Assembly: GCF_905175375.1 (NCBI RefSeq)
Contig: NZ_CAJIMS010000001.1
Span: forward strand, 930,001 to 994,000
DNA length: 64,000 bases
Reading direction: 5' to 3'
Source: Chryseobacterium aquaeductus
GTDB lineage: Bacteria > Bacteroidota > Bacteroidia > Flavobacteriales > Weeksellaceae
The translations under genes were made by a program, and so were the position numbers. Positions 1-8,235 of the stretch are shown here, piece by piece. Below the pieces are notes generated by a model. That model had not been told where the DNA came from. It saw only the letters and a program-made list of their open reading frames with translations, and did not search any database. Each line of letters starts with the position of its first letter. Position 1 is the stretch's first letter.

Positions 1-478
1 ATACTTTGCCTGTAAATTTCATTTGAGTTGAAGAGAGTTTCTCTAGTTTAACACTAAAATTTTTATCTTTTGCTACATCTTTAAATACATCAGAGCTAAC
101 GCTCCCATTGCAATTAATACCAAATAGAACTCGTACATAATATTGTGAAAGGTTGTCTCCAGAAGTGTCTACAATCGTAACTCCATTCTCTTTGTAAACA
201 TAATATCCAACCAATCGGTCTTCATAAAAATTAAAAATCCCGCTAGTTATATGATAATTAGTTTGTTTTATCAATGTGAGAGTCATTTCCCGATTTCCTG
301 ATGCCCATTTCCAAACTCCGACAAAAGGAGTAATTATATTGCTAATATCTTTCAGATAAGTATTACCATCTGTATCACTGTAATCTACATTACATCTATT
401 CTGAATTTCGATTATATTAGTTTGGCTTTTACAGCTTATCGAAAATATTAAAATAATAATTAAAGCTATTTTGTTCAT
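1..478 (-). CDS. DUF6705-like lipoprotein, partial (runs off the window edge)
   Basis: Reading leftward from ATG at 478 gives a lipoprotein signal (MNKIALIIILIFSISCKSQ, Cys at the lipobox) and then a sequence closely matching the complete gene at 725-1297 (shared GVWKWASGN..., EDRLVGYYVYKENGVTI and TQMKFTGK blocks). The reading frame is open to base 1, so the C-terminus lies outside the window. The family resembles DUF6705, small secreted or lipid-anchored proteins of flavobacteria with no known function. It sits just downstream of a 3' fragment of the 505-residue lipoprotein gene. This repeats the order [effector 3' end, DUF6705-like], as expected after a partial tandem duplication. An immunity-like role is inference from layout only. 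Confidence 0.75.
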   Translation of the reverse strand, partial: MNKIALIIILIFSISCKSQTNIIEIQNRCNVDYSDTDGNTYLKDISNIITPFVGVWKWASGNREMTLTLIKQTNYHITSGIFNFYEDRLVGYYVYKENGVTIVDTSGDNLSQYYVRVLFGINCNGSVSSDVFKDVAKDKNFSVKLEKLSSTQMKFTGKV

Positions 479-496
479 TTTTTTGTTTTTTTTAAG

Positions 497-643
497 TTAT
501 AAAGGGCAGTCATCTTTCTTTACTGTTCCGTCAGTATCTAATCTTAGTTTCCCCCATACGGTATAATCTCTGCGGTACAAGCTGATTCCGTTACCAAAAC
601 TCTGAGCAACTTTCAAAAATATCTTCTCAGACTTGTCTTTGTC
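497..643 (-). pseudogene. 3'-end remnant of the 505-residue lipoprotein gene
   Basis: About 49 codons in the minus frame, ending KLRLDTDGTVKKDDCPL-stop, match the last codons of the gene at 1314-2831 almost exactly at DNA level. Homology stops abruptly at about 643, where the sequence becomes unrelated. There is no start codon, so this is a displaced C-terminal fragment, not a gene. It lies immediately upstream of the second DUF6705-like gene. Confidence 0.8.
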
Positions 644-666
644 CCTAAACTTATCTTTCAAAACTA

Positions 667-693
667 AAAACTCCAAATAATTTGGAGTTTTTT
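667..693 (-). terminator. Rho-independent terminator after the DUF6705-like gene
   Basis: A perfect 10-bp stem (AAACTCCAAA / TTTGGAGTTT) with a 3-nt loop has T-rich sequence on both sides. It lies 32 bp past the stop codon at 725 and closes the minus-strand unit 2831-725. It could also act on the plus strand. Confidence 0.75.
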
Positions 694-724
694 ATTTAAT
701 CACCTTTACTTAGAAAGAATTAGT

Positions 725-1297
725 TTACTGCTTCGTAAAAACCATCTCCAAAGGAAAAGTACTTCCTAGATAAACAGTAGTAGGCGTTCTCCCAATGTGA
801 TAAGTGCCTTCTCCTACTTTACCTGTAAATTTCATTTGAGTGGGGGAAATTTTTTCTAAACCTACAATAAAGTATTTTTCTTTTTTTATGTCTTTAAATG
901 ATGCTGTACTAACTCTTCCACTACATGAAATATCAAAATTCACATTCAGTCCATAACCTTTCATTAAATCATCTCCGGAAGTATCTATTATCGTTACCCC
1001 ATTTTCTTTATAAATATAATAACCGACTAATCGGTCTTCGAAGTAATTAAAGTTACCACTTATTAAATTGTATTTTGTTTGTTTAATTAATGTTAGAATC
1101 ATTTCTTTGTTTCCTGACGTCCACTTCCACACTCCTATAAAAGGATCATATTTATTACTTATATCTTTTGTGTATAAGCTACCATCATTCCGATTCAAGG
1201 GTGAGTGATTACATCTATCTTTGGAGTCAATAACATTAGTTTGACTTTGACACTGTATTGAGAATATTAAAATAAATACTAAAGCTATCTTGTTCAT
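725..1297 (-). CDS. DUF6705-like lipoprotein (possible immunity partner)
   Basis: The product has 190 residues from ATG at 1297. I prefer this start to one 11 codons further upstream because it gives a clean lipoprotein signal, MNKIALVFILIFSIQC-QSQ, with Cys at the cleavage site. The mature part is rich in beta-type sequence, with no catalytic motif visible. The gene follows the 505-residue lipoprotein gene after 16 bp, so the two are co-transcribed. A second, diverged copy lies at 1-478. DUF6705-like proteins are common in Chryseobacterium and have no assigned function. The repeated pairing with the 3' end of the upstream gene would fit an immunity protein, but nothing here proves it. Confidence 0.75.
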   Translation of the reverse strand: MNKIALVFILIFSIQCQSQTNVIDSKDRCNHSPLNRNDGSLYTKDISNKYDPFIGVWKWTSGNKEMILTLIKQTKYNLISGNFNYFEDRLVGYYIYKENGVTIIDTSGDDLMKGYGLNVNFDISCSGRVSTASFKDIKKEKYFIVGLEKISPTQMKFTGKVGEGTYHIGRTPTTVYLGSTFPLEMVFTKQ

Positions 1298-1313
1298 TTT
1301 TTGTTTTTTTAAG

Positions 1314-2831
1314 TTATAGAGGGCAATCATCTTTTTTCACTGTTCCGTCAGGATCTAATCTCAATTTCCCCCATACGGTATAATCTCTGCGGTAGAAGCT
1401 GATTCCGTTACCGAAACTCTGAGCAATATTCAAAAATATCTTCTCAGACTTGTCTTTGTCATGAGGAACTTCATCTTCCATACCATTATCTTTATAACGT
1501 TGTCGCATTTTTTCATATGCTTTTGTTTTTTCTACTTCAGAAAAGTTTCCGCTACCAATGGTCGTAAACTCATCAAAAAAAGAATCTAAAGCAGCAATAT
1601 TATCTGCCTTCAGGGCATACACTTCGCCATTATAACAAGCGAGATAATAAATATATCCTTTTTTCATCGAATCATGCAAATACTTATAATTATCATAGAA
1701 GTCTACCAAATCAAGATAAGAAGGGGCAAGAAACGCCGACTTTATGGTATGATTGTGCATCACTGCTATATCATAATTGGTAACCTCTATCTTTACAGAC
1801 TGTACATTGGGCCCAGATTCGTTTGGGGTAAGAAATGTGGTGTATGTAATCGGACCGTTACCATTGGTTACTACAATAGCAGTCTCATGTTTGTCATAAT
1901 TCGCCGTACTGAGCATTACCCTTGTTTTTATACTGTCTAATTTATGTTGAAAATCAGGATCTTCAGAGTTTTCTTTCAGTATGGCACAGTTCGATTTTTT
2001 TATAAGCAATGGAACATTCGGTTGCGTAGGTACGTTAGGGTTGTTACTCAATCCACCCGGTCCATTCTGCGGTCCGCTTCCACCTCCGTCGCCGTTTTCT
2101 CCCAAACTAGTGTCTACAGGCAGAGCGGTGCATTTGTACTCCATCACTACATAGGGTATCGGCGGAGTACCATTAGCAAGATTATTGATAAAGTCACATT
2201 CGTTAGCATTAGTACCGTTGTGCTCTCCAGAGCTGCACTCGTGCCACATGGTTTTTGGCTCCCACGCACAATTCGTAGTAGATTTAGACATTAGTCCGGC
2301 AGAGCTATACGTTCCTGCTGCAAGTTCAGTAATGGTTACTTTCCCATGGGCATCTAGAGGGACACCGCTTTCCAGCATCTGCTTTTCCAGCGGAGTCAAG
2401 CTATAGGTTAGCAGAAGTTCTCTGTAAGTACCATTAGCAAGAGGGCTCAATACAAGATTTTCTACCGGTGCATCTACCGAAGCATTCTCGTGTTTGATGT
2501 TGAAGGTGTAGCTGTGAAAACCTGTACCGTTCTCGATGTAGATTACATCATCGGTATCTATGGAAACTCCGTTTCCGTAGTTCACAGTTTTACCTTGCTG
2601 ATTACCTTTTGATTGAGTTTTAAACGCAGTCTCAACCTGTTTAAGTGCTGGCAAAAGTTTAGTTTTGTGCTTGGCTTCATTCAAGGAAATTCTTTTAGAA
2701 GTGAGCTGAAATGCTCCGCTGTTGTTGTAAGTTTCCTGCTCTTGAAGGATGTCTTGTCGACAGGATGGGAGAGATAGCAATGCTATCATCATCAGGCAAA
2801 GCCTGATCAATAGATTTTTCTTCATTGTCAT
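1314..2831 (-). CDS. Large lipoprotein with a JAMM-like C-terminal motif
   Basis: The product has 505 residues. A lipoprotein signal (MKKNLLIRLCLMMIALLSLPSC, lipobox Cys) follows either of two close ATGs (2831, 2825). The first half holds a Ser/Thr/Asn-rich region and a Gly-Asn-Pro linker at about residues 245-275 that separates a C-terminal domain. That domain contains MHNH followed nine residues later by SYLD. This gives HxH-x9-SxxD, close to the JAMM metallopeptidase pattern HxHPx7SxxD. The proline is missing and the spacing is one longer. A glutamate at the expected upstream place is plausible but not certain. The 3' end of the gene was duplicated (fragment at 497-643). Probably an outer-membrane lipoprotein, possibly an effector with the DUF6705-like neighbour as partner. 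This role is inferred. Confidence 0.7.
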   Translation of the reverse strand: MTMKKNLLIRLCLMMIALLSLPSCRQDILQEQETYNNSGAFQLTSKRISLNEAKHKTKLLPALKQVETAFKTQSKGNQQGKTVNYGNGVSIDTDDVIYIENGTGFHSYTFNIKHENASVDAPVENLVLSPLANGTYRELLLTYSLTPLEKQMLESGVPLDAHGKVTITELAAGTYSSAGLMSKSTTNCAWEPKTMWHECSSGEHNGTNANECDFINNLANGTPPIPYVVMEYKCTALPVDTSLGENGDGGGSGPQNGPGGLSNNPNVPTQPNVPLLIKKSNCAILKENSEDPDFQHKLDSIKTRVMLSTANYDKHETAIVVTNGNGPITYTTFLTPNESGPNVQSVKIEVTNYDIAVMHNHTIKSAFLAPSYLDLVDFYDNYKYLHDSMKKGYIYYLACYNGEVYALKADNIAALDSFFDEFTTIGSGNFSEVEKTKAYEKMRQRYKDNGMEDEVPHDKDKSEKIFLNIAQSFGNGISFYRRDYTVWGKLRLDPDGTVKKDDCPL

Positions 2832-2853
2832 TAATGTTTTTTTAATGTGGGGT

Positions 2854-2861
2854 CAAATATA
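2854..2861 (-). promoter_or_regulatory. TAnnTTTG -7 box for the lipoprotein operon
   Basis: TATATTTG on the minus strand, 23 bp upstream of the start codon at 2831, fits the Bacteroidota -7 consensus exactly. No well-placed TTG -33 element is visible. Confidence 0.45.
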
Positions 2862-2983
2862 AAATAATTCTGCTACAAATATCCTAAAAGAATGAATAAA
2901 CTTTTTACAAGTTTGGTTGTAAAATGATTGAACATTAGTTGTTTTTTTATTTTTTTCTTTACTTTAGCATAAAATTATACAGG

Positions 2984-3355
2984 ATGACTTTGGGAACCAA
3001 ACTCAACAAACTAAGAACAGGGCGCAATCTCACCCAGATGCAGATCGCAGAAAAACTGCATATTTCTCAGAACGCTTACAATAAGTGGGAAAGTGACAAG
3101 GCAAAACCAGCCATGGAAAATCTGATGAAGATTGCAGATTTTTATGAAACGGATGTGTATGATCTTTTGGATGAAACACCAATTGTACAAAACAATACAG
3201 ATAGAGCCGTTGGAAATATCCATAATAATAATACTGTAACAATTAATAATACAATATCCGAAGAATTGATTGAAAGCATCATCAAAAATCAGCAGGATAT
3301 TGCCGCATTAGTAGAATCTCAAAACAAGCTGATAGAGAGTCTATTGAAAAGATAA
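2984..3355 (+). CDS. XRE-family transcriptional regulator
   Basis: The product has 123 residues from ATG at 2984. The open frame extends 15 codons upstream, but the HTH_3 domain begins at MTLGTKLNKLR, so the shorter start is chosen. Residues 5-58 form a Cro/C1-type helix-turn-helix (LTQMQIAEKLHISQNAYNKW...). A linker of Asn and Thr and a short C-terminal helix follow, possibly for dimerisation. No metal- or ligand-binding signature is seen. It stands alone, divergent from the lipoprotein operon, and a strong terminator follows it. A promoter-like TTG (2939) and TACTTTAG (2960) lie upstream at near-consensus spacing. The targets cannot be told from sequence; the neighbouring lipoprotein operon is one candidate. 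Confidence 0.85.
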   Translation: MTLGTKLNKLRTGRNLTQMQIAEKLHISQNAYNKWESDKAKPAMENLMKIADFYETDVYDLLDETPIVQNNTDRAVGNIHNNNTVTINNTISEELIESIIKNQQDIAALVESQNKLIESLLKR

Positions 3356-3392
3356 AAGCACATTTTTAAAAGATCCTCAAAAGAACAGTTAA

Positions 3393-3432
3393 AAAAGATA
3401 CGGACGTTTTATGTAAAACGTCCGTATCTTTT
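3393..3432 (+). terminator. Strong hairpin terminator after the XRE gene
   Basis: Two perfect 19-nt arms (AAAAGATACGGACGTTTTA and its complement) surround a 2-nt loop and end in TTTT, 37 bp past the XRE stop. The A-rich left flank means it could work in either direction. Confidence 0.8.
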
Positions 3433-3438
3433 GCTTGA

Positions 3439-3473
3439 AACGTGCGTATCTTTTTAGTAAAACGTACGCACGT
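3439..3473. repeat. Second palindrome sharing the ACGTnCGTA core of the terminator
   Basis: ACGTGCGTA at 3440-3448 is the exact complement of TACGCACGT at 3465-3473. The arms and inner TCTTTT/AAAACGT words resemble the arms of the terminator at 3393-3432. Four related copies of the word therefore lie within 80 bp. The function is unknown; it may be a duplicated terminator arm or a binding-site cluster. Confidence 0.6.
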
Positions 3474-3592
3474 ATTAAAAACAAACTACAAAAATTTAGT
3501 TGTAATGATATATTTTTTGTTTTCGCTTCATTATTTTTTATAATTTAGTCTCGTTATATAAAATGTTGTTTAATACAAATACCCGAAAAAAA

Positions 3593-3976
3593 ATGCCTAT
3601 TACATTTAGTGTGGTTCCTAAAAAGAACCCACAACAACCCAACAACCCTCCAAAGTATTACGCCAATATCATCGGCGAAGGAAAAACTACTCTTACAGAT
3701 CTCGCTAAGCACGCTGCCTCCGTTTCTACGGTTTCTAAAGCAGATATTCTTGCCGTGTTAGAGAGTACATTTTCTAAAATTGCAGATGATGTAGCAGACG
3801 GCAAGATCGTCTACGTAGGAGAATATTTCACAGTACAAGCAGGAGGTTCCAGCGAAGGAAAAGATACTCCCGAAGAAATAAACGCCTCAAGCATTAAAAG
3901 CGTGAAAACCATTTTTCGACCAGGAAAAATGATAAAAGATGCGCTGAAGCTTGCCGAGTTTAAAAAGAAAGGATAA
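3593..3976 (+). CDS. HU-family DNA-binding protein (HU-HIG type)
   Basis: The product has 127 residues from ATG at 3593. An ATG ten codons earlier (3563) is possible, but the family begins near MPITFSVVPKKNP. The pattern matches the Bacteroidota HU-HIG proteins: N-terminal KKNP...KYYANI strand, LAKHAASVSTVSKADILAVLE helices, GKIVYVGEYFTVQAGG (the turn where HU has GFGxF), and a C-terminal VKTIFRPGKMIKDALK. HU proteins bend and compact DNA. It is monocistronic, with its own upstream AT-rich promoter region and a bidirectional terminator after it. Some relatives are phage-encoded, but nothing phage-like lies beside this one. Confidence 0.9.
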   Translation: MPITFSVVPKKNPQQPNNPPKYYANIIGEGKTTLTDLAKHAASVSTVSKADILAVLESTFSKIADDVADGKIVYVGEYFTVQAGGSSEGKDTPEEINASSIKSVKTIFRPGKMIKDALKLAEFKKKG

Positions 3977-3979
3977 CAC

Positions 3980-4017
3980 AAAAAAATCCTCCCGAAATTT
4001 CGAGAGGATTTTTTTTA
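3980..4017. terminator. Bidirectional terminator between HU and maeB
   Basis: AAAAATCCTC...GAGGATTTTT arms around CCGAAATTTCGA, with A/T tracts on both sides. It lies between convergent genes, so it can serve both. Confidence 0.85.
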
Positions 4018-4038
4018 CTATAAATAACTTATGATTTT

Positions 4039-6327
4039 CTATTTCTTGGCTTCTCTTCTCTGAGCATCCAAAACAGCAACTGTTGCCAAATTCACAATCT
4101 CATCAACACTTGAACGCATCTGTAAAACGTGAACAGGCTGTTTCAGTCCCATCAAGATCGGTCCGATTACCTGCGCAACCTTCATCCCTCTGATGATTTT
4201 ATAAGATAAATTGGCAGATTCCAGATTCGGGAAGATGAATGTATTTGCAGGTGTGGTTCCTAATTTTGAGAACGGATAATCACTCAAATGATCTGCATTC
4301 ATGGCAAAATCTGGCTGAATTTCTCCATCAACAATCATTTTTGGGAATTTCTCATGAAGAATACTTACTGCCTTTGCTACTTTTTTCGAAGTATCAGAAA
4401 TTGCCGCAAAGTTTTCAAAACCTAACATCGCAATTCTTGGTTCGATCGCGAAAGATTTCACCGTGTGTTCTGCCATTTTAGCGATATTTACAAGATCTTC
4501 AGCACTCGGATTTTGATTAATTGAAGTATCTGCGAAGAAAATCGGCTTCTTTTCAGACAAGATCATCATCATTGCAGCTACTTTATCCACTCCTTTTTCT
4601 CTTTCGATTACTTCCAGAATAGGACGCAACACAGAAGTATAATTTTTAGAAAAACCAACAATCAATCCGTCTGTATCACCATGCTTCAACATCAAAGGTC
4701 CGAAATAATCTCTCTGGCGAACATATCTTTTAGCTTTGTACTCGTTCATCCCTTTTCTCTGACGAAGTTTCCAAAGTGTTTCTCTGTATTTTTTTCTGTT
4801 TTCCTTTTGGTCATCGTCGCTAGGATCGATAATCGGAACATCAAGCGTAATTCCGAAACGTTCCATTTGTTCTTTGATGTATTTTTTATCTCCCAGAAGA
4901 CTCGGATAAGCAATTCCCTCCTCATAAAGAATTTGTGCAGCTTTCAAGACATTATATTCTTCAGCATTCCCAAGAGTGATTCTTTTAGGATTTGCTTTTG
5001 CACGGTTTTGCATCATTCTTACCAACTTCTCATCTCTTCCCATTCTGTCGAGAAGCTGAGTTTCGTATTCGTCGAAATCTGTGATGGTTTTTCTAGCAAT
5101 TCCACTGTCAATTGCTGCTTTCGCAACAGCACTTGAAACTTTTGTGATCAGTCTGTTATCAAATGGTTTCGGAATAAAATACTCTCTCCCAAATTGTAAA
5201 TTCTGAACATTATAAGCCAAAATAACAGCTTCAGGAACGGGTTCTTTCGCCAAATTAGCAATTGCGTGAACGGCTGCCAGTTTCATTTCCTCATTAATTC
5301 CTTTAGCCTGAACATCTAATGCACCACGGAAAATATATGGGAATCCAAGAACATTGTTCACCTGATTAGGATAATCGCTTCTTCCCGTTGCCATGATCAC
5401 ATCTTTTCTGGTTTCCATTGCCAAATCGTAAGCAATCTCCGGATCAGGATTTGCAAGAGCAAACACAATTGGGTTTTCTGCCATGCTGCTCAACATTTTA
5501 GGTGTCATCACATTGCCTTTAGACAAACCAATAAAAACGTCTGAACCTTTTAGAGCATCTTCTAAAGTTTCTAAATCTGTTTGTGCAACGAAATCTATTT
5601 TTTCAGGAGTAAGGTTTTCTCTTTTGTGATTGATCACGCCTTTGCTGTCGCACATCAAAACGTTTTCTCTCTTCAAACCTAAAGAAATATACAGGTTGGT
5701 ACATGCAACAGCTGCTGCTCCTGCTCCATTCACCACCATTTTTACTTCTTCGATCTTCTTATTGGCAATCTGAAGTGCATTGATCAAAGCGGCTGCAGAA
5801 ATAATTGCTGTTCCGTGTTGATCGTCGTGCATTAAAGGAATATCCAATTCCTCTTTTAATTTTTGTTCGATATAGAAAGCTTCCGGAGCTTTGATGTCTT
5901 CTAGGTTAATTCCTCCAAAAGTTGGCGCAATACCTTTTACAATCTGAATAAATTTATCAGGATCTTTTTCGTCAATTTCAATATCAAAAACATTGATGTC
6001 TGCAAAAATTTTAAACAAAAGACCTTTCCCTTCCATTACAGGTTTTGAAGCTTCGGCACCGATGTCTCCCAAACCAAGAACTGCTGTTCCGTTTGAGATT
6101 ACGGCAACCAGATTTCCTTTTCCTGTGTAATCGTAAACAGTTTCCGGGTGATGATGAATTTCCATACAAGGCACGGCAACTCCCGGAGAATATGCCAATG
6201 ACAAATCTCTCTGCGAAGAGTGCGGCTTTGAAGGTATCACTTCTATTTTTCCTTTGGGTTCTGCTTTATGGTAATCTAGCGCGGCTTGATTGAAATTTTT
6301 TTGGTCGCGTTGAGTTTTATTCGACAT
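4039..6327 (-). CDS. maeB: NADP-dependent malic enzyme with phosphotransacetylase-like C-terminus
   Basis: The product has 762 residues, the full length of bacterial MaeB. Residues 1-430 are the malic enzyme: SLAYSPGVAVPC near the N-terminus, LMHDDQHGTAII at about 160-170, and the NAD(P)-binding VVNGAGAAAVAC block. Residues 430-762 form a phosphotransacetylase-like domain, which in MaeB proteins is regulatory (acetyl-CoA control). The enzyme decarboxylates malate to pyruvate with reduction of NADP. It starts 17 bp after the sugar-kinase gene and has no promoter of its own in that gap, so it is probably the second gene of that operon. Confidence 0.95.
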   Translation of the reverse strand: MSNKTQRDQKNFNQAALDYHKAEPKGKIEVIPSKPHSSQRDLSLAYSPGVAVPCMEIHHHPETVYDYTGKGNLVAVISNGTAVLGLGDIGAEASKPVMEGKGLLFKIFADINVFDIEIDEKDPDKFIQIVKGIAPTFGGINLEDIKAPEAFYIEQKLKEELDIPLMHDDQHGTAIISAAALINALQIANKKIEEVKMVVNGAGAAAVACTNLYISLGLKRENVLMCDSKGVINHKRENLTPEKIDFVAQTDLETLEDALKGSDVFIGLSKGNVMTPKMLSSMAENPIVFALANPDPEIAYDLAMETRKDVIMATGRSDYPNQVNNVLGFPYIFRGALDVQAKGINEEMKLAAVHAIANLAKEPVPEAVILAYNVQNLQFGREYFIPKPFDNRLITKVSSAVAKAAIDSGIARKTITDFDEYETQLLDRMGRDEKLVRMMQNRAKANPKRITLGNAEEYNVLKAAQILYEEGIAYPSLLGDKKYIKEQMERFGITLDVPIIDPSDDDQKENRKKYRETLWKLRQRKGMNEYKAKRYVRQRDYFGPLMLKHGDTDGLIVGFSKNYTSVLRPILEVIEREKGVDKVAAMMMILSEKKPIFFADTSINQNPSAEDLVNIAKMAEHTVKSFAIEPRIAMLGFENFAAISDTSKKVAKAVSILHEKFPKMIVDGEIQPDFAMNADHLSDYPFSKLGTTPANTFIFPNLESANLSYKIIRGMKVAQVIGPILMGLKQPVHVLQMRSSVDEIVNLATVAVLDAQRREAKK

Positions 6328-6344
6328 AGAATTTTCGGTTTATT

Positions 6345-7196
6345 TTAAAGTATATATTTAATATGGTAGTTGACTAAACTTTCGATAGGTTTTTGCACAA
6401 CGTGTCCCACATTTAAATTAAGTTCTGAAGCTACAGAACGTAGAATATTTTCGTAATAATAAGCGATCGATCCGATAAAATTAATCTCGGATTCTTTTGA
6501 TTCTTCGTAGGGAAGAACCTGATATTCGAAGAAATTTTTCATTTCCTCTGAAACCATCTGGATAAAATAAGGATGATCTTTTCTTTCGACAACAAATTTA
6601 TTAAAATCTGCCAAAAAAGCGTTGGGTCTTGAGCCGTGATACATGTTTTTCAATGCCTCATCAATCGTTAAGTGATAAGTATTTTCAAACTCATCATGAA
6701 GATCCTGAGGAAGTTTCTGCATAAAGAATCTGCGCACCAATTGTTTCCCAATGGCACTTCCGCTTCCTTCGTCACCAATAAGAATACCGAGTGAAGGAAG
6801 TTTTATCTTTAAATTTTCTCCATCAAAATAACAAGAATTGGAACCTGTACCCATAATACAAACGATTGCAGGCTTTCCGTTATAAGCAGCAAATGCAGCT
6901 GCAGCAAGATCTTCACGAACAGAAATTTTTGCATTGGTAAAAACTTTACCAACTTCTTCTTCTATTGTATCGCAGTTTTGTTTCACACCGCATCCTGAAC
7001 CATAAAAATAAATCTTGGTGATTGAATTTTTTACTGATGTTAAGCTTTTATTTTTTTCAATCTCAGGAACAATGAGTTCTCTGCTGATAAAATTGGGATT
7101 GAAACCGATGGTTTCTGTTTTCAGAAAAACATTTTTGAATTCGTCTAAAATTACCCAATCTGATTTTGTAGAACCACTATCAACAATAGCAACCAT
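6345..7196 (-). CDS. BadF/BadG-family ATPase, N-acetylglucosamine kinase-like
   Basis: The product has 283 residues with an ASKHA-fold ATPase signature: VDSGSTKSDW (phosphate 1) at the N-terminus, MGTGSNSCYF (phosphate 2) at about 110, and ILIGDEGSGSAIG at about 140. Family members of this size in Bacteroidota are annotated as BadF/BadG/BcrA/BcrD ATPases or GlcNAc kinases. The exact substrate cannot be read from sequence. It is followed closely by maeB. Confidence 0.85.
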   Translation of the reverse strand: MVAIVDSGSTKSDWVILDEFKNVFLKTETIGFNPNFISRELIVPEIEKNKSLTSVKNSITKIYFYGSGCGVKQNCDTIEEEVGKVFTNAKISVREDLAAAAFAAYNGKPAIVCIMGTGSNSCYFDGENLKIKLPSLGILIGDEGSGSAIGKQLVRRFFMQKLPQDLHDEFENTYHLTIDEALKNMYHGSRPNAFLADFNKFVVERKDHPYFIQMVSEEMKNFFEYQVLPYEESKESEINFIGSIAYYYENILRSVASELNLNVGHVVQKPIESLVNYHIKYIL

Positions 7197-7283
7197 AAAT
7201 TTTTATTTTAAGAGTGCTAAATTATGAATTTATCTTTAAATAGCCTTTAAAAACAGAGAATGAAACCCACTTAATGATTAAGC

Positions 7284-7547
7284 TCAGCTTTTGATTTCGG
7301 TTTTATTTTGATTAAATTTTATGAGCCAATCTTCTATTTCTTCTTCAAGATAAGAAGTCTGCATCATCATAGCATTGATAAAATCGTCAGGAATAGGTTC
7401 TCCTTCTTTATTTTCAAGATTCCAAAGTTCATCTGACATATTTTCGTACTCTGAATATACTCTTTTGAAACGAGTATTTTCTTTTTCTAAAGCTTCAATA
7501 TTTTTTTGCTGAAGCTGAAATTTCCTGTATTTGTTTTGAGATTTCAT
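7284..7547 (-). CDS. Small hypothetical coiled-coil protein
   Basis: The product has 87 residues, highly charged, with a predicted helical N-terminal half (QQKNIEALEKENTRFKRVY) of coiled-coil character and an acidic C-terminal half. There is no signal peptide or membrane segment. It lies 87 bp upstream of the kinase gene and may share its transcript. I do not recognise the family. Confidence 0.6.
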   Translation of the reverse strand: MKSQNKYRKFQLQQKNIEALEKENTRFKRVYSEYENMSDELWNLENKEGEPIPDDFINAMMMQTSYLEEEIEDWLIKFNQNKTEIKS

Positions 7548-7752
7548 ACAAATATTGATTGTTTTTTAATGTGTAAAATTTGAGCAAACTGCCTCAACCG
7601 CTTGGTACAAGATAGAAAAACCATCAACAGAATGAGTTGAAAATGAATTTAGTATCAGGTAGATTCTGTTTCTTTCTGAAAATTAAATTTAGAAATTATT
7701 TCGAAACTAAAAAAAAAATTAACAACTTTTTTCACTGTTTAACATATAGTTA

Positions 7753-7760
7753 TAAATTTG
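7753..7760 (+). promoter_or_regulatory. TAnnTTTG -7 box for gtrA-plsC
   Basis: TAAATTTG matches the Bacteroidota -7 consensus and ends 16 bp before the GtrA start at 7777. No clear TTG -33 element is present. Confidence 0.45.
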
Positions 7761-7776
7761 TGCATTATAAAATCTA

Positions 7777-8235
7777 ATGAGAGAATTACTTCTGCGACAG
7801 AAACAAGTATTGTTTTTTATCATTGCCGGCGGACTCAGTGCAATTGTGGAAATTGGCAGTTTCAAAATCTTCAGTACCTATTTACCACAAATATTTTCTC
7901 AGGAACAGAATTTTCATGGGATTCATTTTCCTTTGAGCAACATCTTGTCTACCAGTTGCGGGATTTTAACCAATTATTTCCTCAGTATTTGGTTTGTCTT
8001 TGAAAGAGGAAAGCATTCTAAAAAAAGAGAATTTGTATATTTCATGGGCGTTTCTTTTGTGTCTACATTGGTAAGTTTGTTTTTCTTCCAAATTTTCTAC
8101 AGCTTTATATTTAAAGATAATATTGATTTAATTTTTTATACCTTGAGTCCGGAAATGATCAGTAAAATCTCAGCGATATTACTGGTTTCCATTCTAAACT
8201 ATTCGGTGAAGAAAAAAGTAATTTTTAACGGTTGA
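7777..8235 (+). CDS. GtrA family membrane protein
   Basis: The product has 152 residues with four hydrophobic segments and the GtrA signature near the N-terminus (FFIIAGGLSAIVEIGSF). A TNYFLSIWFVF motif lies after the second helix pair. GtrA-like proteins are thought to move lipid-linked sugars or related polyprenyl intermediates across the membrane, for cell-wall or O-antigen glycosylation. The stop codon overlaps the start region of the acyltransferase gene, so the two are translationally coupled. A membrane-lipid or envelope role for the pair is inferred. Confidence 0.85.
   Translation: MRELLLRQKQVLFFIIAGGLSAIVEIGSFKIFSTYLPQIFSQEQNFHGIHFPLSNILSTSCGILTNYFLSIWFVFERGKHSKKREFVYFMGVSFVSTLVSLFFFQIFYSFIFKDNIDLIFYTLSPEMISKISAILLVSILNYSVKKKVIFNG

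Noticed and set aside
3393-3473. CRISPR-like repeats
   Set aside because: Only two palindromes, no regular spacers and no cas genes; better explained as terminator and related palindrome.
4681-5136. Plus-strand open frame of 151 codons
   Set aside because: Lies wholly antisense to maeB, with composition explained by its codons; no independent evidence.
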